64,000 bases of DNA, taken from NCBI GenBank assembly GCA_905221605.1, contig CAJNDS010002309.1, positions 124,001 to 188,000 on the forward strand, in the 5' to 3' direction. Position 1 is the first letter of the stretch. Each line of letters starts with the position of its first letter. The stretch is from Symbiodinium natans. Lineage: Eukaryota > Sar > Dinophyceae > Suessiales > Symbiodiniaceae. A program made the translations under genes and the position numbers. Below, one piece after another: positions 56,432 to 64,000 of this stretch. The notes below the pieces were generated by a model that made no database searches, had not been told where the DNA came from, and worked only from the letters and a program-made list of their open reading frames with translations.

Positions 56432-57428
56432 CTAGGATGCTTTGATTGCGCGACTTTGTTGTAGAGGTTCTAAAGCTCTTGAGGGTTTAGGCTCCAGGGT
56501 TTAGGAATTAGGTTTAGGGTTTAGGGTTTTAGGGTTTTAGGGTTTTAGGGTTTTAGGGTTTTAGGGTTTTAGGGTTTGGGAACCCTAAACCTTCAAGCCT
56601 GAACCCTAAACCCTGTTATCCTTCAACACCCAAGCGCCAGCACAAAGGGCAGCTAGACCTAATCCTCTGGCTAGGACTTGCTGGTCGCAAGGAGTCCACG
56701 CTGCCTCTCCCCCCATCTGGAACATAGGCTTTAGGAGTCAAGGATTTCCTTCGGATTTCGGGTCTCGGCGTGATTTGGAGGGATCTTGGGGTGTGGGACC
56801 TAAGCCTAAACCCTAAACCCTACACCCTAAAACCTGAACCCGAAACCCTAAACGGTAATGTTGTCCCTGCACCCGTCAAACCCTAAGCCCACCAGCCGCA
56901 AGCACTGTGGCAGGTAAGTTGGGACGACTCATCGTTCACCTGACCTTAGGGTCTAGGATTTAGGGTCTAGGGTCTAGGGTTTAGGGTTTAGGATCTGACT
57001 TTAGGGTCTGACCTTGTAACAATAACAAGCGCCAACCCCCAGAGGCAGATCCAAGTGCCCTGGCACACAAAAGCGGAATCTCTGGGAACCCTAAACCCGA
57101 AACCTGAACCCCAAATTCGAAACCCTAAACCCTAAATCCTATACCCTAAACCCTGCCCTAAACCCGAAACTCAAAAAGCTTCCGGTTGTCCAAGACTCTA
57201 GTCCCCCCACACCAGGTTCAGGGTTTGGGGCTCAGAGGTTAATTATAAGGTTCAGGGCAATGTTGAGGGTTTTGGGTTTACGGTTTTAGGGTATCTCGTA
57301 GGATTTAGGGTTACCAAGTTTTGAGGTTCAGGGTTCAGGAATAATCGGGTTTTTCTATTAGGGTTTAGGGTTGCCCAGTTTTGAGGTTTAGGGTTCAGAT
57401 TCAGATCTTTAGGATTCGTGGATAAGGG

Positions 57429-57520
57429 CTCTAAAAGCTGCGACGCCCTCGCCTTTGGCTTGATCGCCCCGCATATGCTGAATCTGCGCCAGCCTCTGTC
57501 TGAGAACCTCCGAAAGAACA
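57429..57520 (-). CDS. Exon, coiled-coil-like, unidentified
   Basis: The minus frame reads EVLRQRLAQIQHMRGDQAKG then EGVAA; GGTTCTCAG could be the acceptor. Glutamine/arginine-rich helix. Confidence 0.5.
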
Positions 57521-57610
57521 GCAGCTCGGTACTTCAGAACCCTTTAAAGAAGGTATGGCGCCAAATTAAGGGACAATGTAACTGGCTTGGAGTTTAGGGT
57601 TTATGGTTCC

Positions 57611-57721
57611 ACTTCGAAGCTCTTTTGACTTAGTAAGTCTACTTAGTAACCCCCAGAAACCCTATTATAATCCCCATAGCCCACCTTACTGACCCTACTT
57701 GCCAAGTGAGGCTTCCAAGTA
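57611..57721. mobile_element. Foldback element, family B
   Basis: ACTTCGAAGCTCTTTTGACT and GCCAAGTGAGGCTTCCAAG ends, centre CCCCAGAAACCCTATTATAA. Confidence 0.85.
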
Positions 57722-57726
57722 ACACA

Positions 57727-57832
57727 GGGGCTTTGATAATTAGAATAGGGCTTCGGGGGATATTGTATACTTGTAAATGGACTATGAGGATATGAGGAAA
57801 TTCGTAACTACAGTATTCCGACCCCTACATTG
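57727..57832 (-). mobile_element. Foldback-like element, family F, inverted
   Basis: CTTTGATAATTAGAATAGGG and CTACAGTATTCCGACCCC are family F motifs on the minus strand. Confidence 0.65.
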
Positions 57833-58408
57833 CCCAAAGGAGCCATGTACCTTACTTTCAACATGAGTTGTGTATATATATATATACATATATGTCTATA
57901 CACACATACGTATACCCTAAACCCTAAACCCCCTCCACCCTAAAGCCTTTATACTTGGAGGTTCAAGCGCTCTAGGGTCCAACTATATACTACAAGTACT
58001 GCAGCACTTGGGGAGCCCCGTTTTAGGTTTTGGAGTTTAGGGTTTAGGCCCTAGGCCTTCAGGAGGTGCTCTCTTGACTTGTTGGGTTGGGAGTTCAGGG
58101 TTTTGCAAGGCTTTAGGGATGAGTTAGCTCATGCTTTGGCGTAACCCTAGACCCTATAACTCCTAAACCCTAAAGCCTGAAACCCTAAACCCTAAACCCT
58201 AAACCCTACACCCAGGGAAGGGATCTTGAGGGCTCCCTACGACTGAATAGCCACTTGGTGCACTGTCCATCCCCTGCCTCTACGAGTGATCAGTAGGGCC
58301 ATAACGGTTCAGGTTGAGGGTTTAGGGTTTATACGCCTCAATATGGAGAATAGAGGTCCTGAACTAAGGCGAATCGGAAAAGGAGCCCCGACTTGTAACA
58401 CCCTGCCT

Positions 58409-58490
58409 CCTTTGGAGTAGACCCTGCAAAAAAAAGTACATACTTTTTAGGGATAAGTAGCTATAATAGGAACCCAGGACCAAAAAAGTA
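58409..58490. mobile_element. Family C foldback element, right end lost
   Basis: CCTTTGGAGTAGACCCTGCA, GTACATACTTTTTAGGGATA and GAACCCAGGACCAAAAAAGT; the right arm is replaced by the start of an exon island. Confidence 0.75.
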
Positions 58491-58491
58491 G

Positions 58492-58576
58492 CCCAGCCCT
58501 TGCATGCAAGCCTTCGCGCTATCCATGCCCGCCAGCCGCCAGGTGCTTTGCTCGCACGCGTTCGGACGTGAAAACG
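58492..58576 (-). CDS. Exon, basic, unidentified
   Basis: After CACAGTCGCTGCAG the minus frame reads RFHVRTRASKAPGGWRAWIA then RRLACKGW. Confidence 0.5.
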
Positions 58577-59200
58577 CTGCAGCGACTGTGGGTTAAAGGC
58601 CCTCAATTCAAGGCTTTCAATACTTGGGCCCAAAAGCTACTATATAGGAACCCCTTTAAGGCCCAAGTTTTTACTTCCCAGGTACGTGGATCCTTAGGGG
58701 CAGGGTTGGAAGGGCTCAGAGTTTCAAAGGTTTCAACCAGCCAGCACCCTCCGCCCATTCAGGGTTTCGGTTAAAGGCCCCCAATCCATCTCACTTGGAC
58801 CAAATCCCCTCGTAGGAGCAGATACCTTGTAGAAATGGACTCCCCTTACAAAAAGGGTTACGGCTCAGGGGATTCGGGTTGCATGTACCCCCCCTTCCCA
58901 ACAGGGTCTAGTAGGGAAATAAGGGTCGTACAGAGAGTTGTCAGTATAAGTCTTGTTACTTCCCCCCGAAAAAGCTATAAGTCGGGTCAGAAGGGTTTCA
59001 GGGCCCCAGAAAGAGTTATCATTATAAGTCTTATTACTCGATGTTCAGGTGAAACCTCCCTTAACTAAAGTTAGTACATTAAGTTGGGTCCCGGCCCCGC
59101 CCCCCCAAAAACCTAAACCCTGAAGTCACCCCCTTTTAAAGCCTGAAACCCTAAGGCTAAAAACCCCAAGCATGAAGCCCTGCATGCTAAACACTACTTC

Positions 59201-59322
59201 TTGGTAGCCCAGTAACTGCCAGTACCAATCTTATAATAAGGGCACCCTTTTTGGGGTTGGTTACTTTAGAAGGGAACCCCATGACCAAAAAAAAGGGTAA
59301 AGGGTACCACTGGGCTACCAAG
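59201..59322. mobile_element. Foldback element, family A (best full copy)
   Basis: Ends TTGGTAGCCCAGTAACTG and CCACTGGGCTACCAAGA, inner AGGGCACCCTTTTTGGGGTT and AAAGGGTAAAGGGTACC. No ORF. Confidence 0.9.
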
Positions 59323-59612
59323 ACTTGTAGGTTTTGAAGCCCTGAACCCTAAAGCAAAAACCCCTAAACATCCTAAACCCTAAGCCCTAGACCCTACTTG
59401 TAGGGTTCAGGGGGTTCTTATAACGTGCGCGAAAGGGGCCAACCCCCTGCCGGCCTTGCGACCTACAGCCTCGACCTCACCCCCCCCCCCCCCCCCCTGC
59501 CCCCGTGTGAGAGGGGTTTAGGGTTTAGGGTCTAGGCTTTGGGGTTGAGGGCTCAGGGCATCAAACTTGACGGCTTTGGATTTTAACCATATGTTAATTA
59601 AGGGTTGTTTGG

Positions 59613-59675
59613 CTCACTCGGCTGAGGGCTGAACGTCCTGAGACCATCACACCACGTTCCGCAATCTTCGGAAAA
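59613..59675 (-). CDS. Exon, unidentified
   Basis: After CGTGGCTTCGAG the minus frame reads FSEDCGTWCDGLRTFSPQPS. Two cysteines; no family recognised. Confidence 0.45.
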
Positions 59676-60069
59676 CTCGAAGCCACGAGGTTTGGGATTT
59701 AGGGTTGAAAAGTTTAGGGTTTAGGGTTTAGGGTTTAAAAGTTTAGGGTTTAGGGTTTCGGGTTTAGGGACAACATCCTATAACAGCTGAGCCCAAAACC
59801 GCCGACCCTGATGCTTTGTTGGGCGTTTTTGGGTACTCAGGGTTTCCGGTGCCAGAGCCTTAAACCCCTTAAACCCTGAAGCGTCTCTTTGTTGTCCAGT
59901 ATCCTAGGGGAACTAAAGGATAACCTTTGGGCTTGTGTCGGGATTGTGCTACCCCCAAAAACGGTTCAAGGCTCACTACGCTGCTACTGAGGTTTAAACC
60001 CTAAACCCTAAACCCTAAACCCTACACCCTAAACCCTCCTTTCAGAACCCTGTCAGGCTGGCCTCTCAC

Positions 60070-60132
60070 CAGCTTGATGGCACAGGTGTAGCCCTCCTTC
60101 CGGGCCTTCTCCAAGGCCTCCCAGGACGATGA
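60070..60132 (-). CDS. Exon, unidentified
   Basis: Exactly 21 codons, SSSWEALEKARKEGYTCAIK then L, between CCGTCGACAG and GTGAGAGG. Clean splice signals on both sides. Confidence 0.6.
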
Positions 60133-60608
60133 CTGTCGACGGCGCGCCCTTTCTTGCTTAAGGGGGCTTAGGGTTTGGGGGTTTAGGGTTTGGGGTTTAG
60201 GGTTTGGGGGTTGGGGTTCCCAAGCGCTTAACCTAATATTAACAAAAAAAGAAGCCTTTCTCTCTGCTTCACGGAATTTCAGCGGGGGCCCTCCCTGGAG
60301 AAGAGACAACCGGGTCCTAGACGAGCATGTGTCAATGCGTTTCTGTGCTTGCGCGCGTTCGTTCTCTCTCCCATTAGGGTAGTTCTCTAAACCAGTGTCC
60401 CTACTTTGCATAAGGTGCCGTACCGTATAGGGACCCAAAAAGGGAAACTCATTTAGAGAACCCCTAAACCCTTAACCCTAAACCCTAAACCCTAAGCCCT
60501 ACCTAAACCCCAACCCCTAAACCCTGAACCCTAAATGCTCTGGAAGAAGAATTGAGCCGCTCAGAGGCAGAATTCTGGAAACCCCAAAGCCCTATTCCCT
60601 ACCTTACT

Positions 60609-60735
60609 AGACCAGGAGGAACCCAGGAATAAGAAGGGTGCCCTTTTGGTTTAAAGGAGCTTATGAGGGAACATGAGCCCTAAATGAAAAGGAAAAAGGG
60701 CCGGGCCGACTGCGGCCTGCTCTGGGTCCTAGCAA
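60609..60735. mobile_element. Foldback element, family G
   Basis: GACCAGGAGGAACCCAGGAA and CCTGCTCTGGGTCCTAG ends, inner GGGTGCCCTTTTGGTTTAAA. Confidence 0.7.
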
Positions 60736-60784
60736 GAAACCCACAAAAAGTTAGGACTTGTGTTCTTAATTAAATTTGTGGCAA

Positions 60785-60869
60785 CACTTCGGCCCACACT
60801 TCATGCCTTTGATTTTGCGAGACCACAAGTCGTGGTTCGGAGGCACATACCGCGCTGGCGTTATAGAGC
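60785..60869 (-). CDS. Exon, unidentified
   Basis: After ACCGGATGCAG|G the minus frame reads LYNASAVCASEPRLVVSQNQ then RHEVWAEV. Confidence 0.5.
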
Positions 60870-61004
60870 CTGCATCCGGTAATGTGATAACGAGTGTCAG
60901 CAGGCCGCGCGTCCGGAAATGTCCCTAAACCCTAAACCCTAAACCCTAAACCCTAAACCCTAAACCCTAAACCCGAAACCCTAAACCCTAAACCCTAAAC
61001 CCTA

Positions 61005-61084
61005 TCCCGTGGCTGCGCTTGGCGGTGCTGCTGCCGATTGGCTGCTTGCTGCGCCGCCTTCCGCGAGCTGGTCGGGCCTTGCAC
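61005..61084 (-). CDS. Exon, glutamine-rich, unidentified
   Basis: After CTAAGACCAG|G the minus frame reads VQGPTSSRKAAQQAANRQQH then RQAQPRD. The plus frame is a hydrophobic string (WLRLAVLLPIGCLLRRL), so strand is not fully certain. Confidence 0.45.
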
Positions 61085-61561
61085 CTGGTCTTAGGGGCTG
61101 AATACCCTAGCTCAAAAAGGTTAACTATGTTTTTTGTAATAGGGTTGTAATATGACCAACATGTTAAAGGTTAACTACCCAGCTCCTAAGTTTGGAAGTG
61201 AGCCACCAGGTACTGACTGGCCTATCAAGAGGCTACTTAAACTTACACCCTGAATTTCTGAACCCCGAGCTCCTTAAACAACCTCAGCTTGAAACCCCAA
61301 AGCCCTAAAAAGTAGTTGGGGTTGAGGTGTTTCGGTTTGGGGGTTTTGGAGCACATAAAAGTACTACTCTAAGAGGTAGAATCTGGGGATTCTTGCCCAG
61401 TAAGCTTCGCCGCGGGCATCTTGGTTCCCTTAGAAAACCTAGCCGATCCCCTGCCGCTTACCCTAGGACCGCAAGGTTTGGGGTTTAGGGTTTTGGGGTT
61501 TGGGGTTTAGGGTTTAGGGTTGAGGGCATGCTTTAGTTTATATCGTCCTTCAGGCACTTAC

Positions 61562-61610
61562 CCAAGAGGTCAGCCTTTTGCAGGTGCTGGCCCGAGGCTG
61601 TGAGATACCT
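61562..61610 (-). CDS. Exon, unidentified
   Basis: The frame RYLTASGQHLQKADLL lies between CGCCAGCCAG and a consensus donor GTAAGTG. Confidence 0.55.
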
Positions 61611-61662
61611 CTGGCTGGCGCGAAAAAAACGAAAAACCCAACGGGATGAATATGATTACCCA

Positions 61663-61779
61663 AAGGATCCATGTACCTAAATAGTATACACTCGGGCCCT
61701 AAAGCTACTACATAGGAACCCCTTTAAGGCCCAAGTTTATACGAAATATATGTACATGATGGTACATGGATCATTAGGA
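61663..61779. mobile_element. Foldback element, family D
   Basis: CCAAAGGATCCATGTACCTA and TGGTACATGGATCATTAGG ends; a short duplication (TGTACATGATGGTACATGG) at the right end. Confidence 0.75.
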
Positions 61780-62428
61780 TTATGAATGCTATAAACAATA
61801 CACAAAGTACAAGAGGGAAGTCTCGAAATAGAGGGGGCCTTGTTGAGAAAGAGCTGCTGTACGTTGTAGATAAAAAACCGATGTAGGGTGTGGGCTCTGA
61901 CGCTCAGGTGAGCACAATTTCAGGCGGCAATTGCAAGCAGTTGAAAACAATATGGCCTATGCAACCTTTTCTAAAGGCAACGTTTAGGTAAGACGCTTGC
62001 AAGGGACCCTTCCTATCGGTAGGTATCTGAATGTATCTGAAATAGATCTAGAGTAGTACCTCTTGCATTCATGCGACCTGTGTTCAGTAGCTTGAGGTTT
62101 AGGCTTTTCATCTCGATGCTCAAAAAGTATAGTACTATCATGGAGATGCCCAGCAAGCAATACAAGGTGGGGTACACAAACTGGGTGGTAGTGCGAGAAG
62201 CAGGCAATCTGGAAATGGTCGCTCTAAGGGCACTACCTCTGAGAAAGGGGTCGTCCAGGCCGGGCCCCCAAATCTTAAACTGGATTGAGGGTTTGCGGCT
62301 CAAGGCCCCAAACCCGAAAAGGCCGTATGGATTGGGGCAGCTTCGGGGCAGGTTTTAGGGTTTGTAGGGCTAGATAAGGACTAGTCAGGATGTCTCCGGC
62401 CAGCATCCCCAATCAAGCAAGGTCACAT

Positions 62429-62473
62429 CTGAATTGTGTCATAGACGACAGGCTCGTCTCCGCGATTGAACTC
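62429..62473 (-). CDS. Exon, unidentified
   Basis: Fifteen codons, EFNRGDEPVVYDTIQ, after TGTGGGTCAG. Confidence 0.5.
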
Positions 62474-62994
62474 CTGACCCACACCCCCCCCCCCCCCCCC
62501 CTGTGCAGCACTAAACCCCAAAAAGCCTATACACCCTAAACCCTAAACCCTAAACCCACAACCTATACAGAACTTGGAACCCTAGCAAAAACATTTGTTT
62601 TGCTGTTTCTTCGGAATTAAAGTACCCCAAAATGAAAAATGATTCCCCAAGTATCCCTAAGAAACCCAAAAGGACAAGGTCAGGAGGGGAGATCCCACCG
62701 TTCGGCTCAGGCTCAGTAGTAGGGTTTAGGGTTTAGAGTTTAGGGTATGGTTTACAGTTTAGGGTAAGGTGGAGCCTACCGTCTTGGCTTCGATATGCAT
62801 GCGCCAAAAGGGCACTAGCAGGAGTCTCTTACTGGGTCTCCCCATCTGCGGCAGGACATGCGGGACCCAGCTCCCTAACTCAATTCCATAGACGTCCTAG
62901 GCAAACCCTGAGGTCCTAACCCTAAACCCTAAACCCCTAGACCCTGAACCCTAGACCTCAAACCCCTAACCTACAAGCTCTGTGCCATCCCATC

Positions 62995-63165
62995 CAAAGG
63001 GTCCATGTGCCTGAGTAGTAAGTATGTATACTTGGCCCTAAAGTCTCTCTAGGGTTTAGGGTTCGGGGTTCAGGCTTTAGGGTTTGGGTCCATGCACCTA
63101 AATAGAAGATACGTGGGCCTTCAAGCACTTCTTAAATAATTATGTACATGGACCCGTAGGGAATG
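62995..63165. mobile_element. Family D foldback elements, two copies around telomere-type units
   Basis: GGGTCCATGTGCCTGAGTAG and a compact copy GGGTCCATGCACCTAAATAG to TACATGGACCCGTAGGG; TTTAGGG-type units at 63053-63085 separate them. Confidence 0.65.
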
Positions 63166-63700
63166 GTCACTTCTCCAACAATCGTCCCTTTTGGGTCCTC
63201 ATTATAAGGCGGCCTCTCTTATTTAGGGCACCCAACAAGGAACCATTATAATTCAGAGAACCAATATAGGAACTACGTACTTTGCAGCCAAAGTATACTC
63301 GATTTAGACACATGAACCCTTCTGGCAGATGGTTCGAAAAGTGGATACAAAACCCCAAAGCCCCAAGCATGCAACACCATTGGATAGGCGGCTAAGAAGT
63401 TCAGAGCTTTGTTTCCTTCCCCCCCCCCCCCTCCCGAACTCCCTCCACCACGTGCCCTGCCCTTGCCCTGTCCTTTTGAAGCTCCTGAGCCAGCAAGTGT
63501 ACCTGGGCGTGCTTTAAGAGTCCATGTACTTAGACAGGGTAGGGGTGTAGGTTTAAAGAGTGGGAGTTTAGGGTATCGGGTTTCGGGGACACTGCCACCT
63601 GGAATAAGTTTGTTCGGGTTTACGGTTCAAGCCCTAAACCCTAAACCCTAAACCCGTTCAAGGGTCTGGGGTGTGGGGTTGAGGGCTTTGGTTTGGAATT

Positions 63701-63758
63701 TGCTCGTCAAGATGGCCGGTTGGGGTTTATACTCCGTCCCGGTGCCCGTTGCTGCTGG
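63701..63758 (-). CDS. Exon, unidentified
   Basis: After AGGATGCTAAG the minus frame reads PAATGTGTEYKPQPAILTSK. Confidence 0.45.
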
Positions 63759-63806
63759 CTTAGCATCCTGGCGAAATGGTTAAGCCTTTGTGACCGATTT
63801 TTCCCG

Positions 63807-63832
63807 CGGGGGGGGGGGGGGGGGGGGGGGGG
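63807..63832. repeat. Poly-G run, about 26 nt, followed by GGGT repeats
   Basis: An uninterrupted G-run then TGGGTGGGTGGGTT. Confidence 0.9.
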
Positions 63833-64000
63833 GTGGGTGGGTGGGTTAGGACCTATTTTACAGTTCTCAAGGCTTGCTAAACTTTCAATCCTAGACCCTA
63901 AACCCTTAATCCTAAACCCTAAACCCTAAACCTTGAACCCTGAACCCTAAACCCTAAATTCAACTGAATTTCTGAGTCGCAGACTGCTGGCTGACGGTGC

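Larger units (their letters stand above)
1..64000. repeat. Interspersed telomere-type repeat population (TTTAGGG/CCCTAAA)
   Basis: Well over one hundred arrays of the heptamer TTTAGGG or its complement, from 2 to about 30 units, occur throughout and in both orientations. They are separated by unique islands of about 50-250 bp. Degenerate units (TTCAGGG, TTTCGGG, TTTGGGG, TTAAGGG, CCCTAAAA, CCCCTAAA) fill many remaining gaps. This is not a chromosome end: orientation changes dozens of times and recognisable exons of the same gene lie between arrays. Arrays often abut exon edges, so they make up much of the introns. Confidence 0.97.

Noticed and set aside
1-64000. CRISPR array
   Set aside because: Repeats are heptamers or minisatellites without regular unique spacers, and exon, intron and EF-hand features are eukaryotic.
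1-64000. Whole pattern as an assembly artefact
   Set aside because: Channel exons appear in correct order with matching phases across dozens of arrays, which random joining would not give. Individual array and homopolymer lengths may still be wrong.
1-64000. tRNA or rRNA genes
   Set aside because: I looked for cloverleaf-like stems and conserved rRNA stretches and saw none that I could support.

Overview
This window looks like nuclear DNA of a dinoflagellate or close relative. The evidence is short exons separated by long introns, intron starts of GT, GC or GA with acceptors mostly AG|G, a decayed LINE RNase H, and a dinoflagellate-style single-domain cation channel with C-terminal EF-hands. 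The telomere-type heptamer TTTAGGG / CCCTAAA (plant and dinoflagellate type) occurs in well over a hundred arrays, in both orientations, from one end to the other. No long ORF survives. Genes appear as 16-130 bp islands between telomere-type arrays, homopolymer runs and small foldback elements. The islands that can be identified all read on the minus strand, which fits a unidirectional gene cluster. Antisense frames of GC-rich exons are often open too, so strand calls for unidentified islands are less certain.

Layout, read on the minus strand. (1) 53-64 kb: unidentified exons; some could be the 5' part of the next gene. (2) 52.6 kb down to about 25.1 kb: a voltage-gated cation channel gene. 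Exons in strict order encode S1, the S1-S2 loop, S2 (two exons), S3, the S3-S4 loop, the arginine-rich S4, the S4-S5 linker, S5 (two exons), a pre-pore cysteine segment, the pore loop (AGDSWG), S6 (two exons, one only 16 nt), a charged post-S6 segment, two EF-hands and a coiled-coil tail. (3) 24.6-19.3 kb: a second, unidentified gene, with a degraded LINE RNase H fragment (23.2-23.95 kb) beside or inside it. (4) 18.2-7.3 kb: unidentified exons. (5) 7.1 kb to the left edge: exons including a clear proline dehydrogenase segment (THN motif, VHFAQILGM, LGLGRAGYNA).

The introns are the unusual part. They are built largely from telomere-type repeats, and repeat units sit directly at exon edges. One candidate intron (6711-6739) is nothing but four TTTAGGG units and lies between a 13-nt imperfect direct repeat. 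TTTAGGG can in principle supply both a donor (G|GTTTAG) and an acceptor (TTTAG|G). The introns also hold at least nine families of roughly 80-130 bp foldback (MITE- or introner-like) elements. One such element sits inside an otherwise continuous coding segment with a short target duplication (22087-22198), and another is itself split by a telomere array (10566-10740).

Limits: exon edges were set by eye from reading frame, family similarity and splice-like signals, without RNA evidence. Exons of unidentified genes are weaker than those of the channel and proline dehydrogenase. Stretches not listed below hold telomere-type repeats, variants of them, or AT-rich intron sequence in which I see no gene.
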